Assembly (NCBI GenBank): GCA_964495075.1
Contig: CAZBUJ010000012.1
Location: 1-64,000 of the forward strand
Direction of reading: 5' to 3'
From: JAFGJQ01 sp964495075
Lineage (GTDB): Bacteria; Planctomycetota; Phycisphaerae; UBA1845
DNA: 64,000 nt
Below, piece by piece: positions 8,713-17,292 of this stretch. The notes beneath the pieces were generated by a model. It was given only the letters and a program-made list of their open reading frames with translations, searched no databases and had not been told where the DNA came from. Numbering within the stretch: the first letter of the stretch is position 1; each line of letters begins with the position of its first letter. Both the position numbers and the translations under genes were made by a program.

Positions 8713-11091
8713 CTATTCGGGCTGCCGATAGGGCTTTGCCTGGCGATAGAGCTCCAGGCGCTCGCGGATGTCACCGGCCAGTCCGCTGGTCTCTGTCCCC
8801 GAAGCCAGCGCGAGCGCCTTCCGCGCCGTGGCCACAGCACGGTCGAATGACCCGGCGGCGGCATACGCCGCAGCCAACGTGTCCATTACCGTCGCGTTCT
8901 GATGGCCGGTCAGTTCGGAAGCCTGCTCCGCAAGTCGAACCGCCTCCCGCGGGTCTCGGACGGTCTCATCCGGGTGCGTGGCCAAGATCCACGCCGCACC
9001 GTTCAGGGCCTCAAGCGAGTCCGGTTCGACCTGGAGCGCCTTGCGAAAACACGCCAGCGCTTCATCGAGTCGGCCGGTCATCATCAACGCACCGGCCAGT
9101 GCGCACTCCATGGTTGCCGAGTCGGGCACGATGCGCACTGCGTCGCGGAGGTGGCCGATCGCCTCGTCATCGCGGCCTTGGAGCTGGAGCACGCGGCCCA
9201 GGTTGGTGTGCGCCTTGGCGTAGTTCGGCTCGAGTGCCAGGGCGTGGCGGTACTGAACGGTCGCGCCGTCGAGGTCGCCCTTTTGCGCGAGGGCGACCCC
9301 CAGGTTGTAGTGCGCTTCGGCTAGCCCCGGGTCGACTTTCAATGCCTGGTGAAAGCAGTTGATCGCCTCCAGGAGGTTGCCCTGCCGGTATAGCGATCGC
9401 CCCAGGTCGCACTGCGCCATTGCGTGCGTGGGGTCGAGCGCGACGGCCTTTCGGAGATGACGGATTGCCTCATCGAGTTTGCCCGCCGATGCCAGCGCGT
9501 TTCCCAGGTTGTAGTGCACGTCAAATGAATCGGGATTCCGTGCCAGCGTCCAACGGAGATGAGGAATCGCGCCGGCCGGATCGTCCTGCTCCATCGCGAT
9601 CCTGGCCAGAACAACGTGGCCGTGCGAGAATCCGGGCCGCTCCGCCAACATGTGTTCGCACAGGGCCCTGGCCTTGGCGTACTTCTTCTCGAACACAAGC
9701 GCGCCAAGCCTCCCTCGGGCCTCGTGAAAGTCGATGAGATCCTTCGGATCTTCCCGGCGCGGATCAAAGGCGAGGTCGTCGCCTATGCTCTCGTTTGCGA
9801 TGTAGCCCAAGGACTCCAGGCGCCGTCGGTCATCCTCGTCGAGCGCCATCGCCCCGTCCGGGTTGCCTTGCCGACGCCGCTGCTGTGCGATTCCGTCCAG
9901 CCAGTCGCCGAGGTACGTTGCGACTTCCGGCTCCCGGGCCACGAGGTTCGTCGCCTCTTTCGGGTCCGCGGCCAAGTCGTACAGTTCGGGCCGCGTCGTC
10001 CGGATATATTTCCAGCGATTCGTAACCGCGCCGAACAAGGCATTGGCCTCGTACTTTGTGGGTGTAAGGCTTTCACAGTACAGGCGTCGATCGTCGTCAA
10101 GATGGTTCTGCGTCCCCCAGGAGGATGAGAGGTCTTCTCCCGTTACCGTCGCCGGCGGGTCGATGGCGAGCAGGCTGCAAACGGTGGGCACGATGTCAAT
10201 CAACCCGACGGGCCCCCTGATTGACTTCGCGCTGTGGTGTCCCGGCCGCTTCACGATCAGTGGCACCCGGACGGCCGACTGATATACGAAGTAGGAGTGC
10301 GTCGCTTCCCCGTGCTCCCCCAGCATTTCGCCATGGTCGCCGGCGATGATGATCAGGGCCGACTCATAGAGCCCCAGGTCCTTGATTCGTCCGAGGACCT
10401 GCCCGATGCAGTGGTCGGTGTACGCGACTTCCCCGGCATAGAGGTCATCGCCGAACGTGGAGGCAAACGGCTCTGGCGGTTCGTACCGGATGTGAGGGTC
10501 ATAGAAGTGGAGAAACAGAAACGCCCGTTCGTTCGCGTGCTCCGCCAGCCATTTCGCCGCGAGACGGCTGGCCTCGCCGCCCTTGCGTTCCGTGATCGCA
10601 CCCGCCACGGGCCGCCCGTCGAAATCATCATCATAGGCGTCGAAGCCCTGGTCCAATCCGAACTTGGAGTCCAGGACAAAGGCACTGACGATGGCCCCCG
10701 TCGCATACCCGTTGTCCCGAAGCACTTCCGCCAGGGTGACGTTCGATTGGCCAAGCCGATAGGATAGATTGTCGCGCACGCCGTGACACGGCGGAATCGT
10801 CCCGGTCATCATCGACGCATGGGCCGGCAGCGTCAGCGGAACGGGTGATAACGCGTGCTCAAACAGAACGCTCTCGCGGGCGAACGCGTCGATATGCGCC
10901 GTCGTTCCGCGTGGACAGCCGTAGCACCCCAGATAGTCCGCGCGGCACGTGTCAATACTAATGAGGAGGACCAATCGGACGTCATTCGCCGTCGGACCGG
11001 TCCGGAAGAAAAACCATACGCCCGAAACGACAAGAACCGATGCCACGAACAGGGCGAGGACGCGACACTTGGTGACAACGATCGCGATCAT
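8713..11091 (-). CDS. Membrane-anchored sulfatase-superfamily protein fused to TPR repeats
   Basis: 792 residues from the ATG at 11091; an in-frame GTG at 11136 would add 15 residues. An N-terminal hydrophobic segment is followed by an alkaline-phosphatase/sulfatase domain: the metal-site strand ISIDTCRADYLGCYG, later the DHGE.LGEHGE motif, and WKYIRT near the domain end. The place of the formylglycine motif C/S-x-P-x-R reads PLTLPAHASMMTG, so the usual Cys/Ser nucleophile and Arg are absent. From about residue 485 to the end there are roughly eight TPR units (for example AEAHYNLGVALAQKGDLDGA). It lies downstream of the GH94-like gene on the same strand, probably in one operon. It may be a hydrolase, a phospho- or sulfotransferase, or a scaffold. 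The nucleophile change makes plain sulfatase activity doubtful. Confidence 0.8.
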   Translation of the reverse strand: MIAIVVTKCRVLALFVASVLVVSGVWFFFRTGPTANDVRLVLLISIDTCRADYLGCYGCPRGTTAHIDAFARESVLFEHALSPVPLTLPAHASMMTGTIPPCHGVRDNLSYRLGQSNVTLAEVLRDNGYATGAIVSAFVLDSKFGLDQGFDAYDDDFDGRPVAGAITERKGGEASRLAAKWLAEHANERAFLFLHFYDPHIRYEPPEPFASTFGDDLYAGEVAYTDHCIGQVLGRIKDLGLYESALIIIAGDHGEMLGEHGEATHSYFVYQSAVRVPLIVKRPGHHSAKSIRGPVGLIDIVPTVCSLLAIDPPATVTGEDLSSSWGTQNHLDDDRRLYCESLTPTKYEANALFGAVTNRWKYIRTTRPELYDLAADPKEATNLVAREPEVATYLGDWLDGIAQQRRRQGNPDGAMALDEDDRRRLESLGYIANESIGDDLAFDPRREDPKDLIDFHEARGRLGALVFEKKYAKARALCEHMLAERPGFSHGHVVLARIAMEQDDPAGAIPHLRWTLARNPDSFDVHYNLGNALASAGKLDEAIRHLRKAVALDPTHAMAQCDLGRSLYRQGNLLEAINCFHQALKVDPGLAEAHYNLGVALAQKGDLDGATVQYRHALALEPNYAKAHTNLGRVLQLQGRDDEAIGHLRDAVRIVPDSATMECALAGALMMTGRLDEALACFRKALQVEPDSLEALNGAAWILATHPDETVRDPREAVRLAEQASELTGHQNATVMDTLAAAYAAAGSFDRAVATARKALALASGTETSGLAGDIRERLELYRQAKPYRQPE

Positions 11092-11160
11092 CAGACCGGC
11101 CTTGCGTTTCTGCCGACGGTCGAAGCCGCGCACCACTCTACCGGCTCGGTGAGGTGTTGA

Positions 11161-13884
11161 CTACTCGCCATCCACGACGGTAATCGTGTTGTCCCGATCG
11201 GGCGACAGCCGATCGTACGGAATCAGAACGCACGGGAGGGCCGTCATCTCGTCACGAATCCCATCCAACGCTTCGCCATTCAGTGCGAAGCGTCGCGTGG
11301 ATACGTCCGCTCGTCGTTCGTACACGATCAAGACGCGCCGTCCGTGCGCTCGAGCCCGGAACCGAAAACCCTGGAGCGGGCACCACGCTGCGGGCGCAAT
11401 GCGCACCCCGTCGAATTCGGGACGGAATCCGAACACGAACCGGATCAGTGTTTTCAGGAGCACGTTGGAGCTGCCCGTCAGCCAGTCGTTCATGCTCTGC
11501 CCGGTCAGCCCGAGATCCGGGTTGTAGACGTATGAGTTCGGCATTACAAACGGGGAATGGCTGATCCCATGTTGCTGCGGGCTGAACGGAAGGATGCGGC
11601 AAACCTGCGCCCACGCGCGTTTCGGTTCGTTCATCATGAACAAGGCCGTCACGCCAAACAACGTTGCGTGAACATAGGTGGCACCGTTCTCCGCCGTACC
11701 GATCGGCAGCTTGGGAATCCGCCCCACGCCCGGCGCGTCGGGGGCGAACCCCGGCTCGAACGTCTTGAGGCCAAAGGGTGAATCCAGACGCGTCATCGCC
11801 TTCAGGATGTCGCCCCGAAGGCTCACGTCTTCCCTCAGCATGTCGCAGATCACCCAGAATGCGTTGGCCGTCAGGCCGTCGCGTGCCCGTCCGTCGCTGT
11901 CGCAAAAGCTGCCCACCAAGTACGACCGCGCGTCCCCCCATCCGTGCACGATCCGCCGTTCGTCGCCGCGCCGCACGATCGCGCAACGCAGCAAACCGCG
12001 CCGAATCCCCTCCCGGATGCTGCGGTAGCGGTCCACCTGGTCGTCGTACCGGCCAGGGTAGAATCGGGTGAGGATCTCGATCATCTCCGCACAGTTTCGA
12101 TAGAACTGCAGGCTGGTCGTCACGCTTACCCCGGTGCCGAATCTTGCCCCGGGCGTCTCCGTCGTGCCCAGTCCGTCCAGCGCGTCGTTCCAGTCACCAT
12201 ACAGTGCCAGGACGAGGCCCGTGTCCGGATCGCGGTTGCGCGCCAGGTAGTCCATGATCCGCAACAGGTGCCCGAGCACGGAGTCCCGCTCGTCGGCACG
12301 CTCCAGTGCGTTCTCGTCGACCGGACTTACGCGATGATAACCGACCGGCTCGTCAAGAAAGGAGTGATCGCCGCTTACGGCCAAATACGTGTGGAGCGTC
12401 GAGACCACCCAGGCCCCCTGATCGATGAACTCGCGCAAATCCGCCCGTCCCGGAACGTCATTCACCGGCAGCGAGTATTGCCGGGGGCATCGCCCGTCCA
12501 CGAGCACGTAGTCCAGCGCTTCCCGGATCTTGGCCCGGGCCGCCTCCGGCCGATCGAAGAGATACCCTTCGACGGCCTGGAAAACGTCCCGGATTCCGAT
12601 CAGCGAGTTGGGTGTCGGCTGCTGGAACCCCTTCGTCTCTGCGCAGATCTGCACCTGTCTCCGCAGGAACGGGAAGAAGTGGTTCAGCGTCGCATCCGAA
12701 ATCCCCTCGAGACGGCTGCCACGCACCTCGATCTCGAGGTCGTGCGGCACGTTGGCGAGCGCATCCTGCGATTTCGCATAAGCTTGATCGATGCCCCGCG
12801 AGTCGATCCGACGACAAAGCTCTTCGTGTAACGCCCCGTCGTTGTTCACGGGTGATGCCAAGTAGTCGAAGCGAATCGATGCCCCCGGGGGCAGACGGAA
12901 CCGGTTCAGATCCCCGACGATCGCATTGTCGTTGAAGACCGTCAATGGAATCTCTTCGCGGAGATGGCCGGCCTTTAGAAACGTGGCCTGGGCCAGCCCA
13001 TACCGCGGTCGGCCCGCGTATCCACGGCGCGACGTGCAGACCTGCGTTTGCAGTTCCAGCCCGCCGGTCGACGGCTCGAGCCCGACCGCGCGATGAACCA
13101 CCACTCGGTTGGTCACGGAGCGGAACCGGCTCATATCTTCGTTCACGGCCGCCACGAACGGCGGCAGGTGCCCGGGGCCGTTGCCCGCGCCACGCGCACC
13201 TTCCGCGGATTCCACGTACACCTTCTTGAACCAACGGTCCTCGAACGTCTCGACGAACTGATGTCGGCAAAACGGATTCATGTACGCCGATACGTATAGC
13301 TCCTGCTCCGTTTCCGTGCGGTTCGCCAGGTGAAGCGTGAACGCAACCTGCGATCGCCCGGACCGCGACAGGTCCACGAACACACGAACCGTACACGAGA
13401 GCTCGGCTGTCTCGGTCACAAAATAAGCCGCGTCGCGCCCGATCACCGTGTATCGTTTTTTGATGTCGGCCTCGCGGTCACCCAGATAAGGAACCGGCAA
13501 CAGCGATACGGGCTGATAGCCGGCGTCACTTGCTTTTCGACCGGCGAAGAATGCGATTTGCGGTTCCTGTCCGTCCTGCGTGGGGAGGAACAGGAAGAAC
13601 AATCCGTCATTGCCGTACATGTAACCCGAGGCATGCACCCAGAAGCTGAAACCGTCGCAACCGTACGGATGACGGCTGTCGCCGCGATCGCGGTCGTAGC
13701 ACACCGCACGCCCATCGGGCAGGAAGCACACGTTCCCGGGCAGCATGACCGCGGCGCCGGTGCGTAGCGCGAGGCTTGTCGCCCGCTCCAGGCTCCTCAG
13801 ACGGGCGATTTCCTGAGCCAGCGTATTCGTGTCGGCGGCGGTCTCGATCAACTTTTGCTCCTCTTGATGCGCTTCGTCGGTCAC
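11161..13884 (-). CDS. GH94-like glycoside phosphorylase (cellobiose/chitobiose phosphorylase family)
   Basis: 907 residues, close to the usual family length. It has no signal peptide, so it is cytoplasmic, as expected for enzymes that phosphorolyse imported disaccharides. The N-terminal half is beta-sandwich-like. The (alpha/alpha)6-barrel half contains PRQYSLPVNDVPGRADLREF, YGDWNDALDGLG (D564-W-N-D567, the DWND signature of the family), GTAENGATYVHA, and DWLTGSSNVLLKTL followed by a C-terminal beta-sheet domain. The start is a GTG 4 nt after the stop of a small upstream frame, with GAGGGA 10 nt before it. It is divergent from the ROK-A regulator, so control by ROK-A is inferred. The substrate linkage (beta-glucan versus chitin-type) cannot be read from sequence. 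Confidence 0.82.
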   Translation of the reverse strand: MTDEAHQEEQKLIETAADTNTLAQEIARLRSLERATSLALRTGAAVMLPGNVCFLPDGRAVCYDRDRGDSRHPYGCDGFSFWVHASGYMYGNDGLFFLFLPTQDGQEPQIAFFAGRKASDAGYQPVSLLPVPYLGDREADIKKRYTVIGRDAAYFVTETAELSCTVRVFVDLSRSGRSQVAFTLHLANRTETEQELYVSAYMNPFCRHQFVETFEDRWFKKVYVESAEGARGAGNGPGHLPPFVAAVNEDMSRFRSVTNRVVVHRAVGLEPSTGGLELQTQVCTSRRGYAGRPRYGLAQATFLKAGHLREEIPLTVFNDNAIVGDLNRFRLPPGASIRFDYLASPVNNDGALHEELCRRIDSRGIDQAYAKSQDALANVPHDLEIEVRGSRLEGISDATLNHFFPFLRRQVQICAETKGFQQPTPNSLIGIRDVFQAVEGYLFDRPEAARAKIREALDYVLVDGRCPRQYSLPVNDVPGRADLREFIDQGAWVVSTLHTYLAVSGDHSFLDEPVGYHRVSPVDENALERADERDSVLGHLLRIMDYLARNRDPDTGLVLALYGDWNDALDGLGTTETPGARFGTGVSVTTSLQFYRNCAEMIEILTRFYPGRYDDQVDRYRSIREGIRRGLLRCAIVRRGDERRIVHGWGDARSYLVGSFCDSDGRARDGLTANAFWVICDMLREDVSLRGDILKAMTRLDSPFGLKTFEPGFAPDAPGVGRIPKLPIGTAENGATYVHATLFGVTALFMMNEPKRAWAQVCRILPFSPQQHGISHSPFVMPNSYVYNPDLGLTGQSMNDWLTGSSNVLLKTLIRFVFGFRPEFDGVRIAPAAWCPLQGFRFRARAHGRRVLIVYERRADVSTRRFALNGEALDGIRDEMTALPCVLIPYDRLSPDRDNTITVVDGE

Positions 13885-13888
13885 CGAA

Positions 13889-14131
13889 TCAGTCCCTCAC
13901 GCATCTGGCCAGTGGGAGCCAGGCCACGTCGGCGTGCCCCGACAGGGAGACGCCACCCAGCGAAAGAACGTCCGACGAGCGAAGCGCCAAGGCCGAGCCG
14001 GGACAGTTCTCGTCGGGATAACCATGCACGAAATCGGTCGCTGGACAGTGCCTCCGGGCGCTGACGAGACCGACCTGCCATGGCGTCGCAGCGTGTTCGC
14101 TCCCGTGGAGGCATATGGTGGCCGAAATCAT
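13889..14131 (-). CDS. Candidate small leader gene (80 aa) ahead of the GH94-like gene
   Basis: This reading frame starts with ATG only 7 nt after a near-consensus promoter on the minus strand and ends 4 nt before the GTG of the phosphorylase gene. By hand count about 76% of its codons end in G or C, as expected for coding sequence in this genome. The protein (MISATICLHGSEHAATPW ... LARCVRD) has four Cys, no obvious domain and no signal peptide. It may be a real small protein translated from a leaderless mRNA and coupled to the phosphorylase, or a 5' untranslated region of about 250 nt that happens to be open. I do not recognise the family. Confidence 0.4.
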   Translation of the reverse strand: MISATICLHGSEHAATPWQVGLVSARRHCPATDFVHGYPDENCPGSALALRSSDVLSLGGVSLSGHADVAWLPLARCVRD

Positions 14132-14138
14132 AAACTCC

Positions 14139-14167
14139 CTTATATCAGGCCTTTATGTACGAGTCAA
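14139..14167 (-). promoter_or_regulatory. Sigma70-like promoter for the phosphorylase/sulfatase operon
   Basis: On the minus strand: -35 TTGACT (14167-14162), a 17-bp spacer, and -10 TATAAG (14144-14139). Predicted transcription begins within 0-3 nt of the ATG at 14131. It sits in an AT-rich island of about 110 bp in otherwise GC-rich DNA, back to back with the ROK-A promoter. Confidence 0.6.
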
Positions 14168-14196
14168 TAAGTTCGTTAAGTTTTCTAAGGCTTATA

Positions 14197-14227
14197 TTGA
14201 CAATGCTTTATCATCTTAATTAAGATG
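14197..14227 (+). promoter_or_regulatory. ROK-A promoter overlapping a 16-bp palindromic operator
   Basis: -35 TTGACA (14197-14202), a 17-bp spacer and -10-like TTAAGA (14220-14225). A perfect 16-bp palindrome, CATCTTAATTAAGATG (14212-14227), covers the -10, so a bound repressor would block it. TTAATTAA starts 19 nt after the start of the -35, exactly as in the ROK-B promoter. A further half site, TTAAG, lies at 14176-14180 between the two divergent promoters. The ROK-A protein is the obvious candidate ligand. Confidence 0.6.
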
Positions 14228-14233
14228 GCAATT

Positions 14234-15388
14234 ATGAAACCCGTACTTACAGGTAAACCGCAACTAAACCGGCTCGTCAACCGACGGCTCATTCTCGACC
14301 GCATCCGCCGCTCTGGCAAGATCTCTCGCGCACAACTGGCCGAAACCACCGCCATTCGTCCCCCCACCGTGTCAGCCGTCATCAAGGAGCTGATCGACGA
14401 GGGGCTGGTTTCCGAGGTGGGCAACGGACAGTCGCGCGGCGGGCGACTGCCCCGCATGCTCTCCCTCTCGCCCCAGAAGGCGCGAGCCGTGGGCTTCGAG
14501 GTCAGCGAGACGGCCATCCTGGCCGGGGTCTGCGATCTTTCCGGTAAGCTGATCGCGCGGACGCGTGCCGACTTCCTCCCGAACACACCGCAGCGGACGA
14601 TCGATCGCCTCAACGAGATGGGCGGGGCGTTACTTGCCGGGCTTGGGCTGACGTGGGCGGCGATCTCCGGTGTCGGCGTGGCCCTTCCCGGCCACATGGA
14701 TCCCGCGCGGGGGTTTGTCCGCTGGAGCAAGCCTCTCGGTTGGAAGGACGTTCCCTTCCAGCGAATGTGCGAGGTGCGTTGGGGGAGCCAGACGGACGTC
14801 ATGAACGACTCGATGGCGGGCGGGATGGCCGCTCATTTCCTCGGGATGGGACAGGATGTCAAGAACCTGATTTACATGTACTTGCGGTTCAACGTGATCG
14901 AGGCGCAGAGCGATGACACGGTGCACGGCGTGCTCGGAATCGGCAGTGGCATCATCGTCAACGGGGAGCCGTATCACGGTGAGTTTGGGGCCGCCGGCGA
15001 GATCACCACGCTGGTGAATCACCCGCTGGTGGATGCCCGGACGGAGAATGGAGACGCCTTCCACGAGTTGGACTCCTTTGTGGAAGCGCTGGACGGCGGG
15101 CAGCCGTCGGCGCTGGCGGCGATGGATCGGGTCGCACGCGACATGTCCGACTTGATCGTCCATGCCGTGAATTTCCTGGAGCCGGGCATGCTGATCCTGG
15201 GCTCGGACAACTCGGCACTGCGGGACGCACTTCTCGTTCGGCTGGCACGAATTCTGGATGAACACCGGCTTCGGCACGAAGCAGGGAAGACGAAGATCGT
15301 TGCGTCGGAGCTGGGCGAGTATGGGGTGGTGCGGGGCGCGGTGGTCCCCGCCCTCCAACGGGTGTTCCGGATGCCGCGATGGGCATAG
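14234..15388 (+). CDS. ROK-family transcriptional regulator (ROK-A), zinc motif absent
   Basis: 384 residues. An N-terminal winged helix-turn-helix (about 10-70: ILDRIRRSGKISRAQLAETT and PPTVSAVIKELIDEGLV) is followed by a ROK sugar-kinase-like fold (VGFEVSETAILAGVCDLSG, ISGVGVALPGHMD, GIGSGIIVNG, GEFGAAGEI). The family's CxCGxxGCxE zinc site is missing; HPLVDARTENGD follows the GEFGAAGEI motif instead. The ATG at 14234 is preferred over 14225 because it gives exactly the same N-terminal length as ROK-B and because 14225 lies inside the predicted -10. There is no Shine-Dalgarno sequence, so a leaderless mRNA is likely. It probably senses a sugar and represses its own operon and the divergent phosphorylase. 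Confidence 0.85.
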   Translation: MKPVLTGKPQLNRLVNRRLILDRIRRSGKISRAQLAETTAIRPPTVSAVIKELIDEGLVSEVGNGQSRGGRLPRMLSLSPQKARAVGFEVSETAILAGVCDLSGKLIARTRADFLPNTPQRTIDRLNEMGGALLAGLGLTWAAISGVGVALPGHMDPARGFVRWSKPLGWKDVPFQRMCEVRWGSQTDVMNDSMAGGMAAHFLGMGQDVKNLIYMYLRFNVIEAQSDDTVHGVLGIGSGIIVNGEPYHGEFGAAGEITTLVNHPLVDARTENGDAFHELDSFVEALDGGQPSALAAMDRVARDMSDLIVHAVNFLEPGMLILGSDNSALRDALLVRLARILDEHRLRHEAGKTKIVASELGEYGVVRGAVVPALQRVFRMPRWA

Positions 15389-15439
15389 CGCGGGAGAAGG
15401 GTGGGGCAAGATCGTCACGGGGCAATGAGGAGCAAAGAC

Positions 15440-16450
15440 ATGGCACGGAGATCTTCCTGGGGATTCGTGATCGTGGCTGGCCTGCCGGTCGTCTGGGCTG
15501 TGGGCCCGGCCTTCGGTGCGGGGCAGCTTGTCGTGCCGGGCACCGTCATATTCGACATGGACACGCATACGGAGTTCTGTGACCCGGACTATTGGAGTTT
15601 CTTCGGGTACCCCACCGTTGATTTCGGGTCAAACGGGGTGGATTCCGAGGACGGTCACGCCGTGTTCACCGCGGGGAACTGGACATGGTGTGACCTGACG
15701 TACGGGCCCATGGCGTGCAAGTTCCTCGGCTCCAAGCACGGTGGAGGCCGCATGTGTTGCGGGCAGCCGTTGTGCGGCGGCTTGGGCTCGGGTGTCCGTG
15801 ACGCGGATCTGGACTTGAGCCTGGGGACCGGGATCACCTTGCGTACCCGGCTGATTCTCGTGGGGGAAGGGACGCCCGGCGTACGGCTTCAGTTCGAGTT
15901 GGCCGATACGAACGGATTGGCTCCCTACGACCCGAGCATCCCCGACTGGCGGATCCAGGCTCCGGATACCACGGCTGTGCTTCCCTTCAGTATTCCCGGC
16001 AAGCCGTACATCAATCGGTGCCCGCCGCTCAACGGCGACGGAACGTGGGAGACGATCACGGTCTGGTTCGATGGACTGGACTCAAGCTATGACGCGGCGG
16101 CTGTCGCCGGCGTCGATCCGCTCGACCTGACCGACATCAACGCGTTCAAGACGATCTGGCGGCGGGACATGGAGACCAGCGCCGGCGGGAACAAGATCGT
16201 GTTTGACGAGATCACGCTCGTCGATGACCCACCGGTACTGTGGGCCGACGACGACGGCGACGGTGACGTAGACCTCGAAGACTTCGTCAAGCTCCAGGTG
16301 TGCTTCGGGGCGGACCTGGAGGTGGAGCCGGAGTGTAAGCCGGTAGACGCCAACTACGACGCAGCCGTCGACATGGACGATGTGTTCAACTTTCAGGAGT
16401 GTCTGCAGGGACCCGATGTCACCACGGGTTTTGCCGCGTGGTGTTATTGA
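15440..16450 (+). CDS. Secreted protein with beta-sandwich-like domain and dockerin-like tail
   Basis: 336 residues. GAGGAG lies 7 nt before the ATG and the signal peptide ends in FGA-GQ. The mature part (about 25-255) is rich in aromatic residues, Cys and Gly, with features of a carbohydrate-binding beta-sandwich, but no family can be named with confidence. The C-terminus has two EF-hand-like loops (DDDGDGDVDLEDF and DANYDAAVDMDDV) flanking a Cys pair. It begins 51 bp after ROK-A and is probably its first target gene. It is likely a substrate-binding or glycoside-active secreted component. Confidence 0.72.
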   Translation: MARRSSWGFVIVAGLPVVWAVGPAFGAGQLVVPGTVIFDMDTHTEFCDPDYWSFFGYPTVDFGSNGVDSEDGHAVFTAGNWTWCDLTYGPMACKFLGSKHGGGRMCCGQPLCGGLGSGVRDADLDLSLGTGITLRTRLILVGEGTPGVRLQFELADTNGLAPYDPSIPDWRIQAPDTTAVLPFSIPGKPYINRCPPLNGDGTWETITVWFDGLDSSYDAAAVAGVDPLDLTDINAFKTIWRRDMETSAGGNKIVFDEITLVDDPPVLWADDDGDGDVDLEDFVKLQVCFGADLEVEPECKPVDANYDAAVDMDDVFNFQECLQGPDVTTGFAAWCY

Positions 16451-16513
16451 GCGTTCTGTCTGTTTGGACGACCTGTGCGGGTTGTTCGTCGCTCTCTCTC
16501 TGAGGAGGTTGGA

Positions 16514-17188
16514 ATGATGAAACGAAAGCTGATTGTGTGCATGGCGGCGGTGGCGCTGGTGGCCATCGGCGCAGGCGGGGCGGTCCGGGCCGATACGGTG
16601 CTCTATGATTTTGAAGGGGGGATAGACGGCTGGTGGCGGTTCGGCGGCGGTACGCTGGACTTCGGTGCGGACCCCGGCCTAGGTTCCGTCGGCGACGGGC
16701 TCTTCTACGTTACGAATATCGACGCGAGCCTCTGGGGTGGCGCCGTGCGGTCGCCTGATCTGGGCGATGACGGCTACGACATGTCCGAATACACGGGCTT
16801 CCGCGCCGACGTGCAGCTCAGTGTGGACGGCCTGGACCCGCCGTACCCCGGACCGGGGCCGCAGATCGAGCTGATGTTCCAGCTTCCCGGGTACTACGAG
16901 TGGGCCACGCACGCGGATCTTCCGCTGGACGGGTCGTGGCACACGGTCTCATCGGACTTCGCCGACCTGATCCCGCAGAACGCCGCTACGGATCCGATCA
17001 CGATGGAGGAGTTGGCGCGGCCCGACCTCGAGATCCGGGTGCTGCTGCGCAATCTGGATCGTGAGCCGGGCGCCCCCTCCGGCAAGGTGCGCATGCGGGT
17101 CGACGAAGTTACGGCGTTTCCCGAGCCGGCGGCCCTGACCATGTTGGCGCTTGGCGGTGTGGCCCTTTTGCGTCGGCGTCGGGTTTAG
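16514..17188 (+). CDS. PEP-CTERM protein with carbohydrate-binding-like domain
   Basis: 224 residues. GAGGAGG lies at 16502-16508; ATG codons at 16514 and 16517 are both possible. A signal peptide (to VRA-DT) is followed by a single domain that starts VLYDFEGGIDGWWRFGGG and ends VRMRVDEV. The C-terminus PEPAALTMLALGGVALLRRRRV fits the PEP-CTERM sorting signal: PEP, a hydrophobic helix, then an Arg cluster. An exosortase would be expected to cleave it, but none is encoded in the window. The domain is closely similar to the C-terminal domain of the GH16-like protein at 19830-21467. Binding to the polysaccharide handled by this operon is inferred. Confidence 0.8.
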   Translation: MMKRKLIVCMAAVALVAIGAGGAVRADTVLYDFEGGIDGWWRFGGGTLDFGADPGLGSVGDGLFYVTNIDASLWGGAVRSPDLGDDGYDMSEYTGFRADVQLSVDGLDPPYPGPGPQIELMFQLPGYYEWATHADLPLDGSWHTVSSDFADLIPQNAATDPITMEELARPDLEIRVLLRNLDREPGAPSGKVRMRVDEVTAFPEPAALTMLALGGVALLRRRRV

Positions 17189-17292
17189 CGCATCGAAGGT
17201 CTGCCACCGTGTTCTGTGATGGCACGGTGCGTGGGATCGACGCATGAGAGCGTCGCGCCAGCGCACTGGCAGTGGCCGATTGGATAGTTGGT

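Noticed and set aside
14225..14233. ATG at 14225 as the ROK-A start
   Set aside because: It lies inside the operator palindrome and predicted -10. The ATG at 14234 gives the same N-terminal length as ROK-B.
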